From: Bacteroidetes bacterium 4572_114
GTDB lineage: Bacteria; Bacteroidota; Bacteroidia; Bacteroidales; 4484-276
Length of the DNA stretch: 5,193 bases
NCBI GenBank assembly: GCA_002254335.1
Contig: NIVA01000155.1
Location: forward strand, 1-5,193
Direction: 5' to 3'
Shown: piece by piece, positions 1 through 5,193 of the stretch
How the letters are laid out: every line of letters begins with the position of its first letter
Numbering within the stretch: the first letter of the stretch is position 1
Position numbers and translations under genes: made by a program
Notes under the pieces: model-generated
The model's database searches: none
Told to the model about the DNA's origin: nothing
Seen by the model: the letters and a program-made list of their open reading frames with translations, nothing else

Positions 1-22
1 TTTTCGTTTTAAAAACAAACCA

Positions 23-1207
23 ATGAATAAAATAAATGCTGATTTAGTTAGGGAGGCTGGTAACTATGTAACCAAACTTTTAGCTGATAAACTGCCCGAT
101 AGCATAGAATATCACTCAATTGAACATGCCCGGTATGTGGTGGAACGCTCGGAATTGATTGGAAAAAATAGCGGGCTGGACGATGATCAAATAAATTTTG
201 TGAAACTATGTGCCTGGCTCCACGATACTGGTTATGTTGTCGATCCTGAAAATCATGAAGGGGAAAGCACCAAAATCGCCGCTAAGTTTTTAGCTTCAAA
301 GGGTATTGATGAGAATATTATTAAACAGGTAGAAAATTGCATTCTCGCCACACGCATGCCACAGCAGCCCAAAGATATTATTTCCAGGGTACTTTGTGAT
401 GCAGACCTAAGCCATCTTTCAGCGGAAGATTATTTTGAACGGATAGAAAAACTACGGAGAGAGTGGGCCAACCTTTCAGGTAAAAAAATCGGAAAGGACA
501 AATTCCGTACAATATCCAAAAAGTTTTTTCAGGGGCATAAGTATCATACCGATTTTGCCCGGAAAGAACTTCAGCCAAAAAAAGACAAAAATTTGCAAAT
601 GCTACAAAAGGAAATCTATATGAAGGAACAAAAAAAAGAGAAAAAACTTCTCGAAACAGCAAAGAAGAAAGTAAAACCCAAAGGATATTCACGAGGCGTG
701 GAATCTATGTTCAGGGTCACTGCCCGTAACCAAATTAATTTGAGTTCCATCGCCGATAATAAATCAAACATTTTGATCTCGGTCAACGCTATAATCATGT
801 CCATTTGCATATCGGTACTGGTTACCCGGTTTGAAGAAGCCCCCAACATCATCCTGCCCACAATTATCTTCCTGGTATTTTGCCTGATAACCATTGTGTT
901 TGCCATTCTTTCAACAAGGCCAAATATCTCATCGGGCACTTTTAACAAAGATGACATTAAACAAAACAGGGTGAACTTGTTGTTTTTTGGAAACTTTTAC
1001 AACATGGAACTGGACGAATATGAATGGGCCATTGGTGAGCTGATGAAAAATGATGCGAACCTTTATTCTACAATGATCAAGGACCAGTTTTCGCTGGGAA
1101 GGGTGCTTGCAAAAAAATACAAACTTCTGCGGATAGCTTATAATGTCTTTATGTTTGGGATCATCATTTCGGTACTTGCATTTGTATTTGCTTTTATCAA
1201 TGTTTAG
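23..1207 (+). CDS. HD phosphohydrolase–PycTM (DUF5706) fusion membrane protein, Pycsar-effector-like
   Basis: The 394-residue protein has two parts. Residues about 25-145 form an HD-type metal phosphohydrolase domain: H31 and H35 in YHSIEH, the H67-D68 pair in WLHDTG, H78-E79, and D126/D128 in CDADLSH. A lysine-rich, probably coiled linker (about 185-222) follows. Residues about 230-394 match the PycTM/DUF5706 family, with the signature INLSSIADNKSNILISVNA (238-256), predicted membrane helices at about 250-269, 275-296 and 371-393, and the conserved FFGNF...ELM...ANLYSTMIKDQ...LG..LAKKYKLLR stretch before the last helix. In Pycsar systems PycTM proteins respond to cCMP or cUMP by damaging the inner membrane. 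Here the cytoplasmic HD domain could hydrolyse a nucleotide signal or sense one; that is inference, and the substrate is unknown. No cyclase lies downstream, and upstream DNA is outside the window. ATG 23 is the only in-frame start visible, but there is no upstream stop in the 22 bases shown, so a slightly earlier start is possible. Confidence 0.9.
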   Translation: MNKINADLVREAGNYVTKLLADKLPDSIEYHSIEHARYVVERSELIGKNSGLDDDQINFVKLCAWLHDTGYVVDPENHEGESTKIAAKFLASKGIDENIIKQVENCILATRMPQQPKDIISRVLCDADLSHLSAEDYFERIEKLRREWANLSGKKIGKDKFRTISKKFFQGHKYHTDFARKELQPKKDKNLQMLQKEIYMKEQKKEKKLLETAKKKVKPKGYSRGVESMFRVTARNQINLSSIADNKSNILISVNAIIMSICISVLVTRFEEAPNIILPTIIFLVFCLITIVFAILSTRPNISSGTFNKDDIKQNRVNLLFFGNFYNMELDEYEWAIGELMKNDANLYSTMIKDQFSLGRVLAKKYKLLRIAYNVFMFGIIISVLAFVFAFINV

Positions 1208-1215
1208 GGGGGAAA

Positions 1216-1263
1216 GGGACAATGCGATAAGGCGATAAGGGGACAATGCGATAAGGCGATAAG
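1216..1263. repeat. Two perfect tandem copies of a 24-bp unit
   Basis: Copies at 1216-1239 and 1240-1263 are identical. Each starts GGGACAAT and continues with two copies of the 8-mer GCGATAAG, so the tract is itself built from an 8-bp sub-repeat. It begins nine bases after the stop codon of the HD–PycTM gene. The exact identity points to a recent slippage duplication. No function is evident. Confidence 0.9.
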
Positions 1264-1286
1264 GAGGGAAGCAGTGATCATCAAAT

Positions 1287-1419
1287 GAGTGTTGTCTAAA
1301 AAGTAAATATTTGGGTGAATAGCTGTCAGACAGTTTAGGTTATAAATCTGACATATAATACTTTAGCTTCAGTGAGTAATTTAGAAGACAACTGTCTGAC
1401 AGCTTTTTAGACCGGACTC
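1287..1419. repeat. 133-bp MITE-like nested inverted-repeat element
   Basis: The ends form 17-bp terminal inverted repeats matching at 14 of 17 positions: 1287-1303 (GAGTGTTGTCTAAAAAG) against the reverse complement of 1403-1419 (GAGTCCGGTCTAAAAAG). Inside them lies a perfect 14-bp inverted repeat, AGCTGTCAGACAGT at 1321-1334 and its complement at 1391-1404, around a 56-base AT-rich centre. The flanks TCAAAT (1281-1286) and TTAAAT (1420-1425) agree at five of six bases and could be a worn target duplication, though chance similarity in AT-rich DNA is likely too. There is no room for a transposase. The structure is plain in the sequence; calling it a miniature transposable element or the remnant ends of an insertion sequence is inference. 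A long regulatory RNA hairpin is the alternative. Confidence 0.6.
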
Positions 1420-1442
1420 TTAAATCATTATATCATTGAAGC

Positions 1443-1456
1443 CCCGCAGTTGCGGG
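1443..1456. repeat. GC-rich palindrome CCCGCA-GT-TGCGGG
   Basis: A perfect 6-bp stem (CCCGCA/TGCGGG) with a 2-base centre is followed by ATTTCGCTACGCTCAAC. It sits inside CATT-type repeat sequence: TATCATTGAA precedes it and the regular array resumes at 1481. No T-run follows, so it is unlikely to be an intrinsic terminator. It resembles the short palindromic intergenic repeats seen in Bacteroidetes genomes, which is a recollection and not a search result. Confidence 0.6.
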
Positions 1457-1480
1457 ATTTCGCTACGCTCAACATTACAC

Positions 1481-1553
1481 CATTGAAGCATTAAATCATT
1501 GAAGCATTAAATCATTGAAGCATTAAATCATTAGATCATTAACTCATTCAACC
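1481..1553. repeat. Tandem array of a 16-bp CATTGAAGCATTAAAT unit ending at the start codon
   Basis: Three exact copies lie at 1481-1496, 1497-1512 and 1513-1528. A degenerate fourth (CATTAGATCATTAACT) lies at 1529-1544, and a fragment CATTCAACC (1545-1553) directly touches the ATG of the pyruvate kinase homologue. The unit is two related 8-mers (CATTGAAG and CATTAAAT), so the real period is 8. Related sequence at 1421-1440 suggests that the array once extended further left. The array occupies the whole leader next to the gene, so there is no Shine-Dalgarno sequence. Copies are contiguous with no spacers, so it is not CRISPR. Confidence 0.92.
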
Positions 1554-3419
1554 ATGATAACACAATCCGAGAAATTGACCGCCATCAACCTGCAGATTGA
1601 AGGGATAATTAAAAAAATCAGGGAAATAGAAAACAACTTCGCCGACGAGATTAAAAATGTCCATCCTGTCTATCGGAAAAGTGCTTTGAACCTGGTACAT
1701 TATCTTGGTTTCAGAAGTTTCGATATCGATCGTTTACAGGATCAGTTAAGGGACCTTGGGTTGCCCGGCCTGTCAAATGTTGAGGCCCATGTAATGAAAA
1801 GCCTGCTTACAACAAGTTCAATACTCAATCATCTGCTTGGTAAACCTGTTAAAGAAAAAAGAAAGGGGATTGTTTCGATAAAAAAGAGCAGGAAAATCCT
1901 CACACGGAACACGAAACTTCTGTTTGGCTATAAATCAAAAAAAAGGCGGACCAGGATTATGGTCACACTTCCCGGTTCGGCCGGTGACGATTATTTATTG
2001 GTCAATCATTTGATGAACCTCGGCATGAACAGTGCCCGGATTAATTGTGCACACGACGGCCCGGCAACCTGGGCTAAAATGATTGAAAACATACGCAAGT
2101 CAAACGATAAACTATCGAAGAATTGTAAAGTTATGATGGATTTGGGAGGCCCTAAATTAAGATCCGGCCCTATGCGGCCCGGCCCCAAAATTATTCACAT
2201 CAAACCTGAAAAAGATGTGACGGGAAAGGTCGTCAGCCCGGCCAAAATCTGGGTGGCCCCTCCTGAATATCCGCCTCCCGATGATACTGCTGCCCATATC
2301 CCGGTGAACGAGGATTGGTTTAAAAACATTAAAAGGGGCGATTCCATTCATTTGACCGACACGCGGGACAAAAAAATCAAACTTATTATTGATGGTAAAA
2401 AAGGGAATGGCAGATGGGGGTCATGCTTCAACTCTGCATATATTTCAACAGGGACCGGATTAAAACTCTTTAAGCCTGATAATACCGGGAAGCTGGCACA
2501 CCATGTAGGCGAATTGCTTCCGGTTGAGCAGTACATAACCCTGAAAGTAAATGATTATCTAATCCTGCACAAGGATCCGGTGCCCGGTGAACCTGCCCGA
2601 TATGATGAAAATGGAAAGCTCATGGGGCGTGCCCACATTTCATGTACCCTCCCCGAAATATTTAATGATGTTAAAAAGGGCGAACCTGTCTTTTTTGATG
2701 ATGGTAAGATTGAAGGGGTCATCGAAGAGAAAAACGTGGATGGATTATTAATAAAGGTTACCTACGCTAAAGACACCGGTAGCAAACTAAAGGCCGACAA
2801 AGGTATCAACCTGCCTGAGAGCGATTTAAAAGTTAGCGGTTTAACCGAAAAAGATAAACGGGATCTGGAATTTGTTGCCGTAAATGCCGATACTGTGAAC
2901 TTCTCGTTTGTAAATGATGAAAATGATGTGCAACAATTGCAGGATGAGTTAAGCAAATATTACTCAACAATTGGCATAATTTTAAAAATTGAAACCCGAA
3001 AAGGTTTTAACAATTTGCCGCGCATTCTGTTAAAGGCCATGCAAACTTTTCCAATTGGGGTGATGATAGCCCGTGGTGATTTGGCAATAGAAACAGGCTG
3101 GAAAAATTTTGCCAGTATCCAGGAAGAGATCCTGCGGGTTTGCGAAGCTGCACATATACCTGATGTTTGGGCAACACAGGTTTTAGAAAACCTCGCGAAG
3201 AAAGGTGTCCCATCAAGGGCTGAAATCACAGATGCGGCCATGTCGCAACGTGCAGAATGTGTGATGCTGAACAAAGGGGCATACATCAAAAAAGCAGTGA
3301 AAATGCTTGATAAGATATTAAGGCGAATGCAGCGTTTTCAGAAAAAAAAGGAGACAATACTTCCAAAATTAGACGGTGCTGATAAATTATATTTGTCCCA
3401 TGATAAATTTAATATTTAA
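1554..3419 (+). CDS. Atypical pyruvate kinase family protein with enlarged B domain and no C-terminal domain
   Basis: Residues about 1-125 are a mostly helical extension with the segment RDLGLPGLSNVEAHVMKSL (66-84), which I recall from other long pyruvate kinase-like proteins. Residues about 130-205 and 416-595 form the pyruvate kinase barrel. Visible active-site matches are A161-R162-I163-N164 and H167, D196 with GGPKLR, D383 in FDDG, K416-GINLP, the catalytic lysine K478 and metal ligand E480 in KIET, metal ligand D509 in ARGDL, T541 in ATQVLE, and SRAE (554-557). Changes include Ala166 for the serine of the NFSH motif and Leu197 for the Thr of the DTKGP motif. The B domain spans about 210 residues instead of about 100. 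The protein ends after barrel helix 8, so the usual C-terminal effector-binding domain is absent. The family reaction is phosphoenolpyruvate plus ADP to pyruvate plus ATP in the cytoplasm. The catalytic core makes activity plausible, but a divergent role cannot be excluded. ATG 1554 is the first start after the repeat array. Confidence 0.88.
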   Translation: MITQSEKLTAINLQIEGIIKKIREIENNFADEIKNVHPVYRKSALNLVHYLGFRSFDIDRLQDQLRDLGLPGLSNVEAHVMKSLLTTSSILNHLLGKPVKEKRKGIVSIKKSRKILTRNTKLLFGYKSKKRRTRIMVTLPGSAGDDYLLVNHLMNLGMNSARINCAHDGPATWAKMIENIRKSNDKLSKNCKVMMDLGGPKLRSGPMRPGPKIIHIKPEKDVTGKVVSPAKIWVAPPEYPPPDDTAAHIPVNEDWFKNIKRGDSIHLTDTRDKKIKLIIDGKKGNGRWGSCFNSAYISTGTGLKLFKPDNTGKLAHHVGELLPVEQYITLKVNDYLILHKDPVPGEPARYDENGKLMGRAHISCTLPEIFNDVKKGEPVFFDDGKIEGVIEEKNVDGLLIKVTYAKDTGSKLKADKGINLPESDLKVSGLTEKDKRDLEFVAVNADTVNFSFVNDENDVQQLQDELSKYYSTIGIILKIETRKGFNNLPRILLKAMQTFPIGVMIARGDLAIETGWKNFASIQEEILRVCEAAHIPDVWATQVLENLAKKGVPSRAEITDAAMSQRAECVMLNKGAYIKKAVKMLDKILRRMQRFQKKKETILPKLDGADKLYLSHDKFNI

Positions 3420-3498
3420 CTAGTACCCTGTCCTATAAGTTTTGTTAACAATTTTGGCAATTCAACATTTTTCAGAGTATTGCAATAGCTGCAAAATC

Positions 3499-3513
3499 CA
3501 AATATCTAAACCC
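3499..3513. repeat. Inverted partial copy of the 32-bp unit's 3' end
   Basis: CAAATATCTAAACCC matches the reverse complement of GGGTTTTGATATTTG, which ends the units at 3598-3612 and 3645-3659, at 14 of 15 positions. It could pair with either downstream copy in RNA or DNA, forming a long, imperfect stem around an A-rich loop. Low sequence complexity makes chance a real alternative. Confidence 0.5.
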
Positions 3514-3580
3514 AAAACCCAAAACAATTTCAAAATCAGAAAAAAGTAAAACAAAGAAATGTGTAATTGAGTGGTGTCGC

Positions 3581-3691
3581 AGTTTTGAGCTTATTTCGGG
3601 TTTTGATATTTGAGTTTTGAGCTTGTTTCGTCCCGAAAGCTTTCGGGTTTTGATATTTGTGCTTCGAGTTTATTACGTTTTTTGATATTTG
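3581..3691. repeat. Three tandem copies of a 32-bp unit, the middle one interrupted
   Basis: Unit 1 is 3581-3612 (32 bp), unit 2 is 3613-3659 (47 bp) and unit 3 is 3660-3691 (32 bp). All end in TTTTGATATTTG, and a fragment of a fourth appears to start at 3692 (TACTTCAA). Units 1 and 2 begin AGTTTTGAGCTT and are near identical outside the insert; unit 3 is more diverged. Unit 2 differs from unit 1 by 15 extra bases, TCCCGAAAGCTTTCG (3631-3645). The array lies immediately upstream of the PAP2 start codon. Confidence 0.85.
3632..3647. repeat. Perfect 16-bp palindrome CCCGAAAGCTTTCGGG inside repeat unit 2
   Basis: All eight base pairs of the self-complement match, and G+C-rich ends stand out from the AT-rich surroundings. 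It arises from a 15-bp insertion in unit 2. TTTCG occurs on both sides of TCCCGAAAGC, as would be expected if 10 bp had been inserted with a 5-bp duplication. It is 55 bases before the PAP2 start, so it could also act as an operator or RNA hairpin; nothing visible decides this. Confidence 0.75.
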
Positions 3692-3701
3692 TACTTCAAC
3701 T

Positions 3702-4535
3702 ATGAAAAGAGGGATTTTGGTTTTAATAACATATTTGATTTTTATTACCGCCAACGGGCAGGACACTATTGCTGAATCAGGTAAGGTTTATAAATTAAAT
3801 TATAAAATTGAAATTCCTGTTACCGTTGGGCTATATGCCTTTAATTACTACGGATTTGGTCAATTAAGACAAAAGCCTTCCCTGGGTGAAAGTCAGATTG
3901 CCCCTCTTGATAAATATGACGTCTGGGCTTTCGACCGCAAGGCCCTTTTCCAATCTTCCTCGCAAAGGTTTCAGGCCCAAACCATTTCGGATTGGGGCAT
4001 GAACATCTCCATCTTTATGCCGGCCCTGTTATTTTTGGATGTTGAAATCCGCGAAAGCTGGTTCGATATTGCTTTGCTCTACATCGAAACACAGGCCATA
4101 AACTCCAACCTTTACACCTGGGGCGGCCCAATGTACACAACCCGGGTACGCCCCTTTGTTTATTACGAGGAAGTCCCGTTTGATGAAAAACTGGAAACCG
4201 GCACTACAGATTCATTCTTTAGTGGCCATACTTCATGGACTGCCGGGGCATCCTTTTTTATGGCTAAAGTAATAAGTGACTATCATCCTGAATTAGGGGC
4301 AAAAAAGTGGCTATTGTTTGCGGCAGCGTTGGTCCCGCCGCTTTTTGTAGGTTATCACAGGTACAGGGGGTTAAAACATTTTCCTACGGATATTATGTTT
4401 GGGACGGCCGTGGGGGCCGCAGTCGGGATTTTAAACCCACATCTTCATAAAGTTAATAAGAATAAGAAAAATAACATCTCGCTAATCCCTTACACAGGAG
4501 GATATTCGGGTTTGGCATTTAGGTTAACTTTTTAG
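3702..4535 (+). CDS. Exported PAP2 (type 2 phosphatidic acid phosphatase) family protein
   Basis: The 277-residue protein starts with a Sec-type signal peptide (MKRGILVLITYLIFITANGQ, likely cut near residue 19 or 20), which supports ATG 3702 over the upstream TTG. PAP2 motifs follow in order: RP at 150-151 (motif 1), S174-G175-H176 (motif 2), and R220-x5-H226-x3-D230 (motif 3, with H219 replacing the usual Ser). H226 would be the nucleophile and H176 the acid. The lysine that normally starts motif 1, seven residues before R150, is a proline. Several hydrophobic stretches (about 38-52, 101-135, 203-218 and 229-245) fit a membrane-embedded PAP2 fold. The tail NISLIPYTGGYSGLAFRLTF looks like a beta-strand ending in Phe. 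Family members remove phosphate from lipid phosphates such as undecaprenyl pyrophosphate, phosphatidic acid or lipid A; the substrate here is not readable. No Shine-Dalgarno sequence is seen. Confidence 0.88.
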   Translation: MKRGILVLITYLIFITANGQDTIAESGKVYKLNYKIEIPVTVGLYAFNYYGFGQLRQKPSLGESQIAPLDKYDVWAFDRKALFQSSSQRFQAQTISDWGMNISIFMPALLFLDVEIRESWFDIALLYIETQAINSNLYTWGGPMYTTRVRPFVYYEEVPFDEKLETGTTDSFFSGHTSWTAGASFFMAKVISDYHPELGAKKWLLFAAALVPPLFVGYHRYRGLKHFPTDIMFGTAVGAAVGILNPHLHKVNKNKKNNISLIPYTGGYSGLAFRLTF

Positions 4536-4598
4536 GAGGAAGTGGAATAGGGGATCAAAATAGACAGCAATAACAAAAAATAATATTAAACAAAAATT

Positions 4599-5193
4599 AT
4601 GAGTGAATATCAATTTTATGAGTTTAGGGCGATTGACAAGCCTTTATCCCAAAAAGATAAGAATAAAATAGGTAGTTGGTCCAGTAGGGCAAACCCAACA
4701 AATACAGGGGTTGTATTTACCTACAGTTATGGTGATTTCCCTAAAAATGGAATAAAAGTAATTGAAAAGTATTTCGATGCAATGTTTTATATTTCTAATT
4801 GGGGGACAACGCAGCTTGTCTTCAAGTTACCGAATAATCTTATAGATATTAAACAACTGAAACATTATTGTATAAGGGACGGGATTAGCCTGATTGAAAA
4901 ACCTGATTTCACCATCCTGGATATTTGTATTTCAGATGAAGAAGGTGGGGGCCGTTGGATTGAAGGTGAAGGTTGGCTTGCATCATTGGTGTCGCTAAGA
5001 AATGATATTTTGTCAGGGGATTATCGCTGTTTGTATTTGATTTGGTTAAAAGTGGGTACAGAGGGCGCACCTAATGAATGGAGTGATGTAAGTATGGAAA
5101 GTATTGAACCCAAAGTACCTTGCAATTTAAAATTATTAAACCCGGCACTTTTAGATTTAGTTGAAGTTTTTGAGATTGATAAAGATGCAATTG
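4599..5193 (+). CDS. Conserved protein of unknown function, 5' part only (runs off the window)
   Basis: An open frame from ATG 4599 continues to the last base, giving 198 residues with no stop. An in-frame TAA at 4587-4589 makes this ATG the first possible start. The protein begins MSEYQFYEFRAIDKPLSQKD. It contains FTYSYGDFPKNG...IEKYFDAMFYISNWGT (about 40-70), an acidic SDEEGGGRWIEGEGWLASL stretch (about 113-131) and RNDILSGDYRCLYLIWL. It has no signal peptide or long membrane segment, so it is probably cytoplasmic. The YEFRAID...GDF...YFD...NWGT...EGEGWL pattern resembles an uncharacterised bacterial family I have seen as hypothetical proteins; I cannot name it or assign a function. Codon-level continuity and this composition make it a real gene. 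It lies 63 bp after the PAP2 stop codon; co-transcription is possible but unproven. Confidence 0.8.
   Translation, partial: MSEYQFYEFRAIDKPLSQKDKNKIGSWSSRANPTNTGVVFTYSYGDFPKNGIKVIEKYFDAMFYISNWGTTQLVFKLPNNLIDIKQLKHYCIRDGISLIEKPDFTILDICISDEEGGGRWIEGEGWLASLVSLRNDILSGDYRCLYLIWLKVGTEGAPNEWSDVSMESIEPKVPCNLKLLNPALLDLVEVFEIDKDAI

Larger units (their letters stand above)
1208..1553. other. Gene-free, repeat-rich spacer between the HD–PycTM gene and the pyruvate kinase homologue
   Basis: This 346-bp gap has no credible coding sequence and no tRNA or other RNA gene that I can recognise. From left to right it holds a perfect 24-bp tandem duplication, a 133-bp inverted-repeat structure, a GC-rich 14-bp palindrome and a 16-bp tandem array ending at the next start codon. 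No hairpin followed by a T-run supports a terminator after the first gene. No sequence matches the Bacteroidetes promoter consensus (TTTG / TAnnTTTG) well enough to call. Confidence 0.8.
3420..3701. other. AT-rich, repeat-bearing spacer upstream of the PAP2 gene
   Basis: These 282 bp contain no credible gene. The first 80 bases are AT-rich with only trivial dyads, for example TTGCA/TGCAA at 3480-3494. Then comes an inverted copy of part of the downstream repeat (3499-3513), an A-rich tract, and three copies of a 32-bp unit running almost to the ATG at 3702. A TTG at 3657 would extend the PAP2 frame upstream by 15 residues, but that stretch is the translated repeat. Confidence 0.8.

Noticed and set aside
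378..1246. Three reverse-strand open frames across the HD–PycTM gene
   Set aside because: They overlap a strongly recognised gene, show no domain-like sequence, and are explained as antisense shadows.
1443..1456. GC-rich palindrome as an intrinsic terminator
   Set aside because: No T-run follows the stem, and it lies over 230 bases after the preceding stop codon within repeat sequence.
1481..1553. Possible CRISPR array
   Set aside because: The 16-bp copies are contiguous with no unique spacers, and no cas genes are present.
2006..3289. Several reverse-strand open frames within the pyruvate kinase homologue
   Set aside because: All lie inside a gene with conserved catalytic motifs and have no recognisable protein features of their own.
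23..3419. A complete Pycsar or other defence operon formed by the first two genes
   Set aside because: A 346-bp repeat-filled gap separates them, no cyclase is visible, and a pyruvate kinase homologue is not a known Pycsar component.
3436..3446. Possible Bacteroidetes -7 promoter element (TATAAGTTTTG)
   Set aside because: It is off the TAnnTTTG consensus and no well-placed -33 TTTG lies upstream.
3657..3701. Upstream TTG start adding 15 residues to the PAP2 protein
   Set aside because: The added residues are translated repeat, and they would bury the clear signal peptide that starts at ATG 3702.
3536..3766. Reverse-strand 76-residue frame in the spacer upstream of PAP2
   Set aside because: It translates the tandem repeats into Lys/Asn-rich sequence and overlaps the PAP2 signal peptide region; no support as a gene.
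4533..4541. AGGAGGAA sequence as a Shine-Dalgarno site
   Set aside because: It overlaps the PAP2 stop codon and is about 60 bases from the next ATG; the GTG that follows reaches a stop after two codons.

Overview
The window is a chromosomal stretch most likely from a Bacteroidota (Bacteroidetes) bacterium. The grounds are an HD–PycTM protein of a type common in that phylum, AT-rich intergenic DNA with CATT-rich tandem repeats, start codons without a Shine-Dalgarno sequence, and a Sec-exported PAP2 protein of the Bacteroidetes style. This is a judgement from gene and sequence style; there is no rRNA or marker gene to fix the genus.

All four protein genes are on the + strand. (1) 23-1207 encodes a 394-residue membrane protein joining an N-terminal HD phosphohydrolase domain to a C-terminal PycTM (DUF5706) domain, the membrane effector domain of Pycsar antiphage systems. 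No nucleotide cyclase is visible beside it. (2) 1208-1553 is a 346-bp gene-free spacer holding a 24-bp tandem duplication, a 133-bp MITE-like inverted-repeat structure, a GC-rich palindrome, and a 16-bp tandem array that runs up to the next start codon. (3) 1554-3419 encodes a 621-residue atypical pyruvate kinase. It has a helical N-terminal extension, an enlarged B domain that looks internally duplicated, and no C-terminal regulatory domain. (4) 3420-3701 is a second repeat-rich spacer with three copies of a 32-bp unit, one interrupted by a perfect 16-bp palindrome. (5) 3702-4535 encodes an exported PAP2-family phosphatase-like protein. (6) 4599 to the window end encodes the first 198 residues of a protein of unknown function that runs off the edge.

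The genes do not form an obvious operon. The first three are separated by long repeat-filled gaps and have no shared pathway that I can see. The last two are 63 bp apart and could be co-transcribed. The most notable points are the HD–PycTM fusion without a visible cyclase, the duplicated B domain of the pyruvate kinase homologue, and two tandem arrays, each abutting a start codon and each interrupted by a GC-rich palindrome.
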